This document shows positions 40,309-49,460 of a stretch of 64,000 nucleotides of DNA, in pieces. The position numbers were made by a program, and so were the translations under genes. The notes under the pieces are model-generated. The model was not told where the DNA came from, made no database searches, and worked only from the letters and a program-made list of their open reading frames with translations. Positions within the stretch are counted from its first letter, which is position 1. The number at the start of each line of letters is the position of its first letter. Source of the DNA: Gimesia fumaroli (GTDB lineage Bacteria > Planctomycetota > Planctomycetia > Planctomycetales > Planctomycetaceae); assembly GCF_007754425.1 (NCBI RefSeq), contig NZ_CP037452.1:1-64000 (forward strand). Reading direction: 5' to 3'.

Positions 40309-40335
40309 AAAAGAGACGGCTTTGCAGCCGCCTCT
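40309..40335 (-). terminator. Rho-independent terminator downstream of ridA
   Basis: On the minus strand AGAGGCGGCT pairs with AGCCGTCTCT around a 4-base loop and is followed by TTTTA. It lies 130 bases past the ridA stop and just before the FAD oxidoreductase start. Confidence 0.7.
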
Positions 40336-40467
40336 ATTTTGACAGGTATGCCCGGATTCGAAAAGACAAATCAGCGTGAATGCACTGACCAAACAGTCAG
40401 TTTAATGGAAAAAGCAGCCGAAGCCGGCCAATCTGCTCTATTCGGGAAGAAGTTTTGATCAAGGCCA

Positions 40468-40929
40468 TCATTGTTTGATTTGCACGATGGCTTCGACTTC
40501 GACAGCGATATTGCCGGGCAGTGAGCCCATGCCCACGGCACTGCGGGCAGCACGTCCATTTTCTCCGAAGATTTCCACGAGCAGTTCGCTGAAGCCATTA
40601 ATGACTTGCGGGTGACGTTTAAAATCAGGGGCCGCATTCACCATGCCGAGTACCTTGACGAAACGTTCGATCCGATCGAGGTCGCCCAGGTACTGTTTGA
40701 GCGTCGCCAGCATGGTCAGGCCAACGGCGCGCGCGGCTTCAACGCCTTGTTCTTCGGTTAAATCATCACCAACGCGACCGGTGTGCATGCTGCCATCCAG
40801 CTTGACGGGGCCATGACCAGAGACATACAGCATGTTATCCACTTGAACGACAGGATTATAGATTCCGCCCGGTTTGGGAGCTTCGGGGAGTTCCAGTTTC
40901 AATTCCTGAATTTTCGCTTCAATACTCAT
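40468..40929 (-). CDS. RidA/YjgF-family protein
   Basis: A 153-residue protein of the YjgF/YER057c/UK114 family, which hydrolyses reactive enamine and imine intermediates from PLP enzymes. The segment NMLYVSGHGPVKLDG and the C-terminal ARSAVGMGSLPGNIAVEVEA are typical. The arginine in RSAVG corresponds to the catalytic residue that separates active RidA members from inactive ones. It is transcribed alone, ahead of a good terminator. Confidence 0.88.
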   Translation of the reverse strand: MSIEAKIQELKLELPEAPKPGGIYNPVVQVDNMLYVSGHGPVKLDGSMHTGRVGDDLTEEQGVEAARAVGLTMLATLKQYLGDLDRIERFVKVLGMVNAAPDFKRHPQVINGFSELLVEIFGENGRAARSAVGMGSLPGNIAVEVEAIVQIKQ

Positions 40930-41288
40930 GGTTGATTCCTGTTTTGATTCGTGGTTGATGTCAACTGCCCGGGATGCGGCCTCGCACGAAGCCGCTTTCT
41001 TCGTGACGAATGCCAGCGGCAGACGAGCAAGTGTCTTGGTCTGGCCTATTTCTTAAGTTTGTTTCTTCCCAGAATAAATACCGGAAAACGGATTTCCAAT
41101 CGTGGGAAGGGCACTCTTTTGAAAAACAGAATGATCCAAAACAGCGAAATTTGCGTTTTCCTTTGTGATCTACAATGAAAAATCGAAAAACGGGGTGAAA
41201 AATACTTTTTGTTTTCACTCTGAGACAGTTATGATGTCCGAGAGACAATCGTCTTAAACTGAATTCTTAAAAGGGAGTTAAGCAGACT
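40930..41288. promoter_or_regulatory. Divergent intergenic region between ridA and floA
   Basis: 359 bases with the promoters of both neighbours. CACGAA at 40985-40990 and TTCGTG at 41000-41005 form a 6-base inverted repeat that could be an operator, though this is weak. A GGGAG Shine-Dalgarno sequence sits about 10 bases before the floA ATG. No small gene was recognised. Confidence 0.35.
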
Positions 41289-42224
41289 ATGGAAGATCTA
41301 TGGCCCGTGGTGGTTTTTGCACTTGTCGGCATTGGTGTCTTATTAGTTATTGTCTTTCTGGCTTTATTTGCCCGCTATTTCAAATTATGGATTCAGGCGT
41401 TTAGTTCGCGTGCGAAAATCGGCCCTTTTTCTCTGGTCTTCATGTCCCTGAGAAAAGTAAAGCCCTCGGTGATTGTCGATACGAAAATTATGGCCGTGCA
41501 GGCGGGATTAACGGATATTCCGACCCAGGCCTATGAAGCACACTATCTGGCAGGGGGCAACGTGCATCGGGTGGTGCATGCTTTGATTGTCGCTCATCGT
41601 GCCCGAATCGAACTGGACTGGGATACCGCGGCGGCGATTGACCTGGCTGGCCGAAATATTATTTCTGCCGTTGAGACCAGCGTGGACCCTAAAGTCATCG
41701 ATTGTCCCGATCCGAAGAAAAGTGGGCGGCCCACCCTTGATGGCGTTGCTAAAGATGGCATACAACTGAAGGCCCGTGCTCGCGTGACTGTGCGGACCAA
41801 CTTGAAACAGTTGGTCGGGGGAGCGACAGAAGATACGATTATCGCCCGTGTGGGTGAGGGAATTGTGTCTGCCATCGGTTCCTGTGAAAGCCATAAGGAA
41901 GTCCTGGCGAATCCGTCTGTGATTGCCCGGAATGTGCTGGCGCGTGGATTAGATTCCCAGACGGCGTTTTCTATTGTGTCCATCGATATTGCCGATATTG
42001 ATGTGGGCGACAATATCGGCGCTCGTTTGAGAGCAGATCAGGCAGACGCCGATGTACGCGTGGCCCAGGCCCGCGCTGAAGAACGACGTGCGGAAGCCGT
42101 CGCTTCAGAACAGGAAATGTTAGCACGAACTCAGGAAAACCAGGCCAAAGTGGTTCTGGCGGAAGCAGAGATTCCCCTGGCGATGGCAGAAGCGTTCTCG
42201 GAAGGAAGCCTGAGAGCCAGCTAG
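41289..42224 (+). CDS. floA: Flotillin-like protein FloA
   Basis: A 311-residue flotillin-like protein. One N-terminal membrane segment ([20 protein letters not shown]) is followed by the SPFH-like domain and an alanine/glutamate-rich coiled-coil C-terminus ([20 protein letters not shown]). FloA marks functional membrane microdomains and keeps membrane fluidity and signalling complexes organised. The length is slightly below the usual 330. It appears to be a single-gene transcript. Confidence 0.92.
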   Translation: MEDLWPVVVFALVGIGVLLVIVFLALFARYFKLWIQAFSSRAKIGPFSLVFMSLRKVKPSVIVDTKIMAVQAGLTDIPTQAYEAHYLAGGNVHRVVHALIVAHRARIELDWDTAAAIDLAGRNIISAVETSVDPKVIDCPDPKKSGRPTLDGVAKDGIQLKARARVTVRTNLKQLVGGATEDTIIARVGEGIVSAIGSCESHKEVLANPSVIARNVLARGLDSQTAFSIVSIDIADIDVGDNIGARLRADQADADVRVAQARAEERRAEAVASEQEMLARTQENQAKVVLAEAEIPLAMAEAFSEGSLRAS

Positions 42225-42487
42225 GAAGTGTTTGTTTGAATAGTATTTTGAAAGAATGTCGATCGATTCAATCAGTCCGGCTGTAAGGGATTCAACAGCA
42301 CAGGAAATGGTTTCAAAGCAAACTTCTCCGATGAGTCGATAGATAAAAAAGACCAGACAGGATGTGTTTTTGGAAAAACTGGTTGAAATTTTGTTTGGTG
42401 ATTGACTAATATTATGTCAGTGACAGCAGCAGGAGGTTGTTGTGGACTGAATTCTCCGGATCACCTCGAGAGAGTTTTCGTTTACCT

Positions 42488-42697
42488 ATGACTGATATCG
42501 CAACAATAAATATTACGGAAAAACAACTGGACCTCCTCTTGTCTGGATTGCGTTACATACGCAGTGCAGAGAAATTGCGAGTGGAAGAGCCCACTCCCGA
42601 ATACGTTCGGACTCGCACGGAGAAACTTCATGAGATAGCAACTCTGGTTGATACTCTGAATTCTTCACCACGCAAACAAAGTGCTGCTCAGGTTTGA
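42488..42697 (+). CDS. Small hypothetical protein
   Basis: A 69-residue soluble protein starting MTDIATINITEKQLDLL at 42488. The frame is open for 17 more codons upstream, but the ATG is preferred. It is predicted to be mostly helical. No family was recognised. It lies between floA and the OleA-like gene. Confidence 0.5.
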   Translation: MTDIATINITEKQLDLLLSGLRYIRSAEKLRVEEPTPEYVRTRTEKLHEIATLVDTLNSSPRKQSAAQV

Positions 42698-42838
42698 GAA
42701 TTTTCAGCGCTTAGGTTGAGTTTACTTCCCAGATCCAATTCAATAGGACGTTCCACTTGCGCGCAGAGCTCCTGGCGTTGCCGTGCAGTGATGTCGTATG
42801 TTTAATCTGCCTGTTGAAATGGGAATTTGATACCGCTT

Positions 42839-43885
42839 ATGCGTTATGAGCACGTTTGCGTCGAAGCTGTTAGTTGTACTCTACCTCCCCATATCGTGAC
42901 TTCCGATGAAATCGAAGCACAGCTGGAGCCCGTCTATGAACGGTTAGGTCTGCCCGCAGGTAGACTGGAACTGATGACGGGCATCCAGGAGCGACGATTT
43001 TTCGATCGGGGAACTTTGCCGGGTACGATTAGCGCGCAAACCGTCAATCAGCTGATTGACCAGGCGGGCTTTGATCGCAAGTATGTCGGTGCGTTGTTTC
43101 ATGGGTCTGTCTGCCGCGATCAATTAGAGCCGGCGACCGCCAGTGGCGTGCATCATGCCGTGGGCTTATCTCAAAATGCCCTGGTACTTGATATCAGTAA
43201 TGCCTGTCTGGGTTTGCTGAATGGGATGGTCTTTCTGGCCAATATGATCGAAATGGGCCAGATTCGTGCGGGCGTGGTAGTGGGTACAGAAGTCGGCCGC
43301 GATCTGGTGGAAGGCACAATCGAAGACCTGCTGCATGATGACACCCTGACCCGCAAATCCATTAAAAACGACTTTGCTTCACTGACCATCGGTAGTGGCT
43401 CGGCCGCGATTCTGCTTTGTGACCGTCGTTTGAGTCGAACGGGCCACCGCCTACTGGGGGGAAGCTTTCAGACCGACACTTCCAGCCACGAACTTTGTGC
43501 CGGCGGCGTCGAAGCACAAAAGCACGGCGATCATCGTCCCCGGATGCAGACCGATTCTGAATCGTTGCTGGTTGCGGGAGTGAATCTGGCAATCCCCACT
43601 TGGGAACAGACAAAACACACACTGAGCTGGCAGAATGAAGACGTCAACCGTGTGTTCACGCATCAGGTCGGCAAAGCGCATCGCAAATTACTTCTCGAAA
43701 AACTGGGCCTCGATCCAAGTCTGGATTATCCTACCGTCGAAACTCTGGGAAATACCGGAGCCGCCGCCCTGCCGATGGCCTGGGCACTCGGGATTCAGAA
43801 TCAGGCGCTCAACGAAGAGGATCGAGTGGCGCTGTTGGGGATCGGTAGCGGGCTCAATTCTCTCATGTTGGGTGTCCAGTGGTAA
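42839..43885 (+). CDS. OleA-like thiolase (3-oxoacyl-ACP synthase III family)
   Basis: A 348-residue condensing enzyme. The ATG at 42839 is preferred over a TTG 4 codons upstream because the N-terminus then aligns with Xanthomonas OleA. The catalytic cysteine is C123 in [11 protein letters not shown], the histidine is in THQVGKAH and the asparagine in GNTGAA. The ending [19 protein letters not shown] is close to OleA. OleA joins two acyl-CoAs head-to-head in long-chain olefin synthesis. oleB, oleC and oleD are not in the window, so a role in olefin synthesis is inferred only from the sequence. Confidence 0.82.
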   Translation: MRYEHVCVEAVSCTLPPHIVTSDEIEAQLEPVYERLGLPAGRLELMTGIQERRFFDRGTLPGTISAQTVNQLIDQAGFDRKYVGALFHGSVCRDQLEPATASGVHHAVGLSQNALVLDISNACLGLLNGMVFLANMIEMGQIRAGVVVGTEVGRDLVEGTIEDLLHDDTLTRKSIKNDFASLTIGSGSAAILLCDRRLSRTGHRLLGGSFQTDTSSHELCAGGVEAQKHGDHRPRMQTDSESLLVAGVNLAIPTWEQTKHTLSWQNEDVNRVFTHQVGKAHRKLLLEKLGLDPSLDYPTVETLGNTGAAALPMAWALGIQNQALNEEDRVALLGIGSGLNSLMLGVQW

Positions 43886-43998
43886 TTCAGTATCGTTTCA
43901 GCTCCGTCTAACGTAACTTTGTCTGCGGCCCACGCACCATTTCTCCTTCATGCCTAAACTGACAAAAGGGCCATCACGGCTAAAATTTATGTGAAGCT

Positions 43999-44082
43999 GT
44001 GTCGTTTGTGCGGGTGTTGCTGATTGGCCTGATTGTGTGGCTGGGTTGGGTTTTGATTAAATTAGCCCCGGACCATTTCTAA
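43999..44082 (+). CDS. Possible 27-residue membrane peptide
   Basis: A GTG-initiated frame encoding a 27-residue peptide with a single hydrophobic helix (VLLIGLIVWLGWVLI) and a polar tail ending APDHF. It lies alone between the OleA-like gene and the porin gene. There is no clear Shine-Dalgarno sequence, so it is a candidate only. Confidence 0.25.
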   Translation: MSFVRVLLIGLIVWLGWVLIKLAPDHF

Positions 44083-44173
44083 GTTCTGTTTATTACTGCA
44101 AATCCTGATGAACGGAATGATTGCTTTGAACGTTACGATCCGATTCACATCTAAGGGAGATCCTGCACCAAGA

Positions 44174-44207
44174 TCTCAACAAAGAGATTGAGACGCGCTG
44201 GTCTCAA
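44174..44207 (+). promoter_or_regulatory. Competing hairpins in the porin leader
   Basis: TTGAGAC at 44188-44194 can pair either with TCTCAA at 44174-44179 upstream or with GTCTCAA at 44201-44207 downstream, but not both. It lies 34-67 bases before the porin ATG. The three-segment layout could form a regulatory switch. Confidence 0.4.
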
Positions 44208-44240
44208 TGACGGATCCGATGGTTCAACAAGGAATGTACA

Positions 44241-45896
44241 ATGCGTCTTCGCCTTCTCTTTTCACTGGGGCTTGTTACTTCGTCAATGACAGTGACGAAT
44301 GTCAGTGCAGAAACAGAACTGGCTGTGATTCCGCCTGCTCCCGCTGCTCAAGCGGACTATGATGGAACCGGCTCCGAGCTCACAGAAGTCAACGAAGTCT
44401 TCCAGCCAGCTCCGGAACAGTCATCAGAGCAGTCTGCCGATCAGCCGATGACGGATCAGGTTCCCGGAATTGACGGAGAAGAAACAGAAGACGAGATTAT
44501 CTTTGATGATCCTACCACTGCAAAACCGGCTCCCAACCCTTACAAAGGGCTCTTTTTTGATAATACCTTTGGTGCCTATCTGAGTAATCCCAACAGCCCC
44601 TGGTTGTTAGGCGAGCGATTCAAGATGATGCCTCTGGGAGATGAATGCTCTCCCTATACATTGTCCGCCGGTGGTGAGTTGCGTCATCGTTATATGCACG
44701 AACAGAACCGGCTCCGCCCCGGTGGTCCGATCAATACCGATTATAATTTGTGGCGTTGGCGTCAATACTTTGACCTGCAGATCAGTGACGTCGCCCGCGT
44801 CTATTTTGAAATGCTGGATGGGTCCATTTTTGATAATGAACTGGCGCCCCTGGCAATCGACATCAACCGCTGGAATGTGCAAAACGCATTCGTGGATGTC
44901 AAACTGCATGAGTGGGATGGCGCACCCGGCTGGTTCCGTTATGGGCGACAGGAAATGCTCTACGGGGCGCAGCGTCTGGTATCACCTTTAGACTGGTCGA
45001 ACACTCGCCGAAACTTTGAAGGGTTTAAATATTTCCACCATTCCGATTCCGTGCACATCGATGCTTTCGTGACGAACCCGGTGAATGCCGCCGCGGGTAA
45101 TGTTCCTTTGAGTCGATACGACAACGGCCGCGATAAACCGGATACCTCTGTGACGTTCAGCGGGATCTATATGACGTTTTTGTCGGACGAGCCGCATGTC
45201 CTGGACCTGTATTACCTGTGGTTACGAGACGAAACTGTCACGCCGAATCGTCCCGACGGTTCACGTCACACGGTTGGTAGCCGATTCAAAACCACGTCCG
45301 AAGTACAGGATGCCTGCTGCGAAGTCAGCGGAATCTGGGACTTCGAAACGGAAGGCGCTTATCAGTTTGGTAATGATAACGGACAACGGGTTTCCGCCGG
45401 CTTCTTTACCTCAGTGCTGGGACATACCTGGACCAAGTTGCCTTGGAGCCCTCGTTTGAGCGGCCTGTTCTATTACGGTTCTGGTAACCATGATCCGAAT
45501 GGCAGCACCAACAACACATTCAATACGCTCTATCCTCTGGGACACGCCTACTGGGGTATTATTGATAACCTGACGGGGCAGAACCTGTATGATTACAGCC
45601 TGCAGTTGAATGCAAAGCCTTCAAAAAAAGTCGGCCTGGTAGGAGCGTTCCACTGGTTCGAAAAAGCGACTGCCAACGATTATCTGTATAACGTCGCCGG
45701 TGCTCCCATTGGTGGAACAGGTGGCAGCCGCGATATCGGTCAGGAACTCGACCTGATCGGGACTTATACCTTCAATCCGAACTTCAACATTCAAGCCGGG
45801 TATTCCTGGTTCTGGTATGGTTCATTCGTCGGCACCAATATCCCGCCACGCAACACGGCGACACAGTTCTACGTGCAAACGACCATTCGTTACTAA
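44241..45896 (+). CDS. Outer-membrane porin, alginate-export-like
   Basis: A 551-residue outer-membrane protein. A signal peptide ends near NVSAETE. A Pro/Glu-rich linker covers about residues 25-90. A beta-barrel of alternating aromatic strands follows and ends in Y, the usual C-terminal aromatic residue of barrel proteins. Segments such as NRWNVQNAFVDVKLHEWDG and WFRYGRQEMLYG resemble the alginate-export (AlgE-like) family. An AAGGA Shine-Dalgarno sequence precedes the ATG. It probably transports sugars or other small anions across the outer membrane, which is inference. Confidence 0.8.
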   Translation: MRLRLLFSLGLVTSSMTVTNVSAETELAVIPPAPAAQADYDGTGSELTEVNEVFQPAPEQSSEQSADQPMTDQVPGIDGEETEDEIIFDDPTTAKPAPNPYKGLFFDNTFGAYLSNPNSPWLLGERFKMMPLGDECSPYTLSAGGELRHRYMHEQNRLRPGGPINTDYNLWRWRQYFDLQISDVARVYFEMLDGSIFDNELAPLAIDINRWNVQNAFVDVKLHEWDGAPGWFRYGRQEMLYGAQRLVSPLDWSNTRRNFEGFKYFHHSDSVHIDAFVTNPVNAAAGNVPLSRYDNGRDKPDTSVTFSGIYMTFLSDEPHVLDLYYLWLRDETVTPNRPDGSRHTVGSRFKTTSEVQDACCEVSGIWDFETEGAYQFGNDNGQRVSAGFFTSVLGHTWTKLPWSPRLSGLFYYGSGNHDPNGSTNNTFNTLYPLGHAYWGIIDNLTGQNLYDYSLQLNAKPSKKVGLVGAFHWFEKATANDYLYNVAGAPIGGTGGSRDIGQELDLIGTYTFNPNFNIQAGYSWFWYGSFVGTNIPPRNTATQFYVQTTIRY

Positions 45897-45939
45897 CCGG
45901 TGATGAGGAGAAGGTTCAGTCTCAGCTGAAGAGCAAGTT

Positions 45940-45965
45940 GTAGGGGTCGCCCTATGTGGCGACCC
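45940..45965 (+). repeat. Interspersed hairpin repeat, plus orientation
   Basis: A 26-base unit beginning GTAGGGG and ending ACCC, with a perfect 8-base stem (45944-45951 with 45958-45965). A second copy in inverted orientation lies at 46053-46078. The two share 20 of 26 bases. It may act as a terminator-like structure after the porin gene but has no T-tract. Confidence 0.65.
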
Positions 45966-46052
45966 ACCTGGGAACAGGCAACCTTATATCACCATGCAAA
46001 TGGTACCGTAAACAACTTACTAACGTCGGTAGAAAAAACACGCCAACCCCGC

Positions 46053-46078
46053 GGGCGGACACATGGGGCCGCCCCTAC
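46053..46078 (-). repeat. Interspersed hairpin repeat, minus orientation
   Basis: Inverted partner of the unit at 45940-45965. Its own stem (46053-46058 with 46069-46074) stays paired although several stem bases differ from the other copy, which points to conserved structure. Confidence 0.65.
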
Positions 46079-46215
46079 ACCAGACGTGAATTGATTACAC
46101 CTAGTGCTTTGTCAAGCTGGAATATGAGGGTGGGGAGTGTTGTTTACGTGCTCCGTTGTCGCACTCTCGTGATATCTATCAACCCAAAATTTAAAAATGA
46201 TACTCCACTAGCTCT

Positions 46216-47130
46216 TTATTTGCTTTCTGCTTTCAACTGCCCGTCGATCCAGTCCGCCATTTTTTCGACTTCTTCATGAATTGTGGGCCAGGGATGTCCG
46301 CCCCCTTCTTTGACGATGAACTTCACGGGGACGTCGGCTTTCTGCAGGGCGGCGACCATCGTGCGTGACTGTTGAATCGGCACCATGAAGTCCGCCGTTC
46401 CGTGGATGATTAGAAACGGGGGCAGGCCTGGCTTTACCAGTCGTGCGGGGGAGAAGGCGGTGCGCAGTTCATCCAGTTTTTCTGCGTCGATTGTTTCGGC
46501 ACCTTTGGGGGTGATCAGTCTCCGAATCGACTGTGCCAGCCGATCTTCTCCACTGATATCGATTTTGAAACCGCCGTAATTCATCAGATCGGTTGGCGGA
46601 AAAAAGACGGCCACTGCTTTCACGCGGGTTTTCGATTGCGGTTCGCCTGCAGACACCGCCGCCATACAGGCCAGGTGTCCGCCCGCGGACGCGCCTAGCA
46701 ATGCCAGCCGATCCGGGTCGATGTCATATTCTTTGGCGTGCTGTTTCACCCAGAGGATGCCCCGATTCACATTTTCCAGCATCTCCGGCCCGTTAAATTT
46801 GGCAATCGAACCGGGGCGAATTGCAAACACGGTATAGCCGCGGCTGCAGAAGATATCGAACATTTGGGCTCGCTTGTGATCCCGAATTTTTCCCCGATCA
46901 GAGTGGTAGGCGCCCGAGGCGACATCGACGATACCCAGTCCGTTCGACTGACCCACGGGAGTGAAAATATCCAGCAGCAGCCCGACGCCATGCACTTCCG
47001 CATAGACCACATTTTTTTGCTGATGGTAGGGGAGTGATGGCTTTTCTGCTGCCGTAACCGGTTTCAAAATAAGGAGTAAGCTAAAGCAGCACACCAGTGG
47101 GGTCCATCGGGAAAGAGCAGCCATCAACAT
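46216..47130 (-). CDS. Secreted alpha/beta hydrolase (esterase-like)
   Basis: A 304-residue alpha/beta hydrolase with a signal peptide (PLVCCFSLLLILKPVTAAEK). The nucleophile is in LLGASAGGHLA, the aspartate in HGTADFMVP and the histidine in GGGHPWP. The family is the BD-FAE-like esterase/lipase group. An ATG two codons downstream of 47130 is an equally good start. The substrate is unknown; an acetyl or feruloyl ester of a polysaccharide is possible. Confidence 0.85.
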   Translation of the reverse strand: MLMAALSRWTPLVCCFSLLLILKPVTAAEKPSLPYHQQKNVVYAEVHGVGLLLDIFTPVGQSNGLGIVDVASGAYHSDRGKIRDHKRAQMFDIFCSRGYTVFAIRPGSIAKFNGPEMLENVNRGILWVKQHAKEYDIDPDRLALLGASAGGHLACMAAVSAGEPQSKTRVKAVAVFFPPTDLMNYGGFKIDISGEDRLAQSIRRLITPKGAETIDAEKLDELRTAFSPARLVKPGLPPFLIIHGTADFMVPIQQSRTMVAALQKADVPVKFIVKEGGGHPWPTIHEEVEKMADWIDGQLKAESK

Positions 47131-47370
47131 AAAATCAGACCTGGATGCAGTAGAAAAGAAAGGAAATCAAGGGAACCGAGAATTCGTTAAATAAAACAGG
47201 GGTGTTACCCGTATCATAAACAAAAGTAATTCCTCAGTCGAAACTAAAACGGAAAAAGATGCGAAGCGGAACGGAGTCCGACCAGCGATTCTTACCAGAA
47301 AAGACTCGCAATCGTTTCAAAAATCCGGCTAAAATAGAGTAAAAGTCACATTTTCCAGAGGATGTCAGTT

Positions 47371-48735
47371 ATGGGGAACGCAAACAAAATTCGAAACCAG
47401 GGGCTCTCCCGCCGCGATTTTATGCGACTCTCTGCAATGGGAGTGCTGGGCACGGGAATGTCCGGCTGGTTACGTCGGCTGGCAGCGGAGACCGCGAAGA
47501 ATCCGCAGCGCAAACGCACCTGTATTCTGCTCTGGATGTCGGGTGGTCCCAGTCAATGCGACACGTTCGACTTGAAGCCTGAACACGAAAACGGAGGCCC
47601 CTTCAAACCGATCGACACCGATGTTGCTGGAATTCAGATCTCGGAGCATTTGCCTAAGCTGGCCACCGTGATGAAGCATCTGGTTCCCATTCGTTCGATG
47701 AGTACGAAAGAAGGCGACCATACGCGAGCCACGTATTTACTCCGCACTGGCTATCTTCCCTCTGGACCATTGACGTATCCGACAATGGGTTCGTTATTCA
47801 GCAAAGAACTGGGATCGTCTGATTCCGAGTTGCCGAACTTTGTCAGTATCGCACCGAACCGCACACTCAGTCCGAACGCCTACGGCCCCGGTTTTCTGGG
47901 TCCACAATTTGCACCACTGGTAGTGGGGGAAGGGGCCGGCTTTGTTCAAACGGACGATCAAAATGTCGACGCCGCTTTGAAAGTCAAAAACCTGGAGTTG
48001 CCGCAAGGCATCAGCCGCAAGCAGGCAGACAACCGACTGTCGATCTTGAAAGATCTGGAGAATGACTTCACCGCCACGCATCCGGGGGTTCCCACGAAAA
48101 GCCATCAGTCAGCGTATGAAGCCGCCGTGCGGATGATGCGTTCCAAAGCGATTGAAGCCTTTCAACTCGATCAGGAGCCGGATACTCTGCGCGACGCCTA
48201 CGGTCGCAATCGATTCGGGCAGGGTTGTCTCCTGGCACGGCGCTTGATCGAGCAGGGGGTTCCCTTTGTCGAAGTCTCGTTGAACGGCGTTCAAGGTTCA
48301 AACGCGTTCGGCTGGGATACGCATCAGCAAAACTTCGAGGCGGTTCAAAGTTTGAGCGAAGTTCTCGACCCTGCCTGGGGAACGTTGATGACGGATCTCG
48401 AACAACGGGGGCTTTTAGATTCAACTCTCGTGGTTTGGATGGGCGAATTCGGTCGCACACCCAAGATCAATCAGAACACGGGCCGCGACCATTTCCCCGC
48501 TGCCTGGACCACCGTGCTGGGTGGTGGCGGCATTCGCGGCGGACAGGTCATCGGCAAAACCAGCGACGACGGCATGAAAGTCACCGATCAACCGATCGCG
48601 GTTCCCGATCTGTTGGCCACAATCTGCAAAGCACTGGGCCTCGATCCGGAAAAACAAAACATGTCCAACATCGGCCGCCCGATTCCCCTCGCCGACCACG
48701 GCGCGAAACCAATCGACAAGATTTTAAAGAGCTAA
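47371..48735 (+). CDS. DUF1501 protein with Tat-type N-terminus
   Basis: A 454-residue DUF1501 protein, a group abundant in planctomycetes and distantly related to sulfatases and alkaline phosphatases. The N-terminus RRDFMRLSAMGVLGTGM is a twin-arginine signal. LLWMSGGPSQCDTFDLKP and VWMGEFGRTPKIN are family hallmarks. An ATG at 47362 is also in frame, but the AGAGG Shine-Dalgarno sequence sits 9 bases before 47371 and directly abuts 47362, so 47371 is preferred. The enzymatic role is unknown. Confidence 0.88.
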   Translation: MGNANKIRNQGLSRRDFMRLSAMGVLGTGMSGWLRRLAAETAKNPQRKRTCILLWMSGGPSQCDTFDLKPEHENGGPFKPIDTDVAGIQISEHLPKLATVMKHLVPIRSMSTKEGDHTRATYLLRTGYLPSGPLTYPTMGSLFSKELGSSDSELPNFVSIAPNRTLSPNAYGPGFLGPQFAPLVVGEGAGFVQTDDQNVDAALKVKNLELPQGISRKQADNRLSILKDLENDFTATHPGVPTKSHQSAYEAAVRMMRSKAIEAFQLDQEPDTLRDAYGRNRFGQGCLLARRLIEQGVPFVEVSLNGVQGSNAFGWDTHQQNFEAVQSLSEVLDPAWGTLMTDLEQRGLLDSTLVVWMGEFGRTPKINQNTGRDHFPAAWTTVLGGGGIRGGQVIGKTSDDGMKVTDQPIAVPDLLATICKALGLDPEKQNMSNIGRPIPLADHGAKPIDKILKS

Positions 48736-49085
48736 GGTTCGTTTTAGAGTAATTGTTCGATTCAAAGTGAACTCATGCCGTGTGTCACTAATATGTGTTT
48801 GTTCATGTCATATATTCTAAAATGATATCTAGTCCGATGTTTTATAGTGCTTAACTTATGTTATCGTAATGAAGTTTTAACGAAAGTGACATTTGTTAAT
48901 TTATGTAAACGAACATATATAATGTTGATTTTGCCATAGGCTTATTGTACAAATGAAACGTATTGCATGTGGTCGTATGGGTATACTGATAGGTTCGGTA
49001 GACTTGAATGGAAATACGATATGCAGTTTTAACAAGCAATTATTCATCCAGCCATTTTACTTAACTTTTGAAAGGATGTATTGAG
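48736..49085. other. AT-rich intergenic region
   Basis: About 350 bases, visibly richer in A and T than the flanking genes to the left. No gene was recognised. It opens the AT-rich segment that carries the peptide and C39 peptidase genes and presumably holds their promoter. No clear -35/-10 pair was assigned. Confidence 0.45.
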
Positions 49086-49388
49086 ATGGGAAGTTTAGTG
49101 AGATTTTCTCTTGTTGTTGTTGGATACTTTGCCTTGTTGCCAGCAGGTCAATATTTTTGTTCTGATTCAGTCGATCTCTCTGAAATGAGTCATATCCGGG
49201 GAGGAGCTTGTTCCCACAACTATCAGACGACTGCTCTCGGTGGAACCACATACTGTGGCTGTTCGAGCGACACAGTGAGGGTAAGGGATTTGCAAGGAAC
49301 CGCTGAGGTTTCTATGGTTAGATGTGGTAATAATAATTCCTGTAAGTACCCTACGAATTTTCCGGGAGGTGGCTGTGGCGGCGGCTAA
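49086..49388 (+). CDS. Double-glycine-leader cysteine-rich peptide precursor
   Basis: A 100-residue precursor. Residues 1-25 are hydrophobic with one arginine, like a signal peptide. Residues 29-40 match a double-glycine leader: V29 (-12), E33 (-8), M34 (-7), I37 (-4), G39-G40 (-2, -1). The 60 residues after G40 contain six cysteines (42, 57, 59, 80, 86, 97) and end in a Gly-rich tail (GGGCGGG). AAAGG lies 10 bases before the ATG. A TTG six codons upstream is an alternative start. The partner C39-type peptidase is two genes downstream. The combination of Sec-like and double-glycine signals is unusual. Confidence 0.75.
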   Translation: MGSLVRFSLVVVGYFALLPAGQYFCSDSVDLSEMSHIRGGACSHNYQTTALGGTTYCGCSSDTVRVRDLQGTAEVSMVRCGNNNSCKYPTNFPGGGCGGG

Positions 49389-49460
49389 ACTCACTGATCT
49401 TTTACAGACAAAAGTATTTTATGTAGAGAACAATTTCGCCGACGGTGTTTGTTTTTCTTA

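Larger units (their letters stand above)
45897..46215. other. Intergenic region with an inverted hairpin pair
   Basis: 319 bases between the convergent porin and esterase genes. They contain the two hairpin units at 45940-45965 and 46053-46078. The plus-strand open frame across this region (from 45956) is not protein-like and is not called. Confidence 0.55.

Noticed and set aside
45956-46279. 107-codon plus-strand frame
   Set aside because: It crosses both hairpin repeats and is not protein-like.
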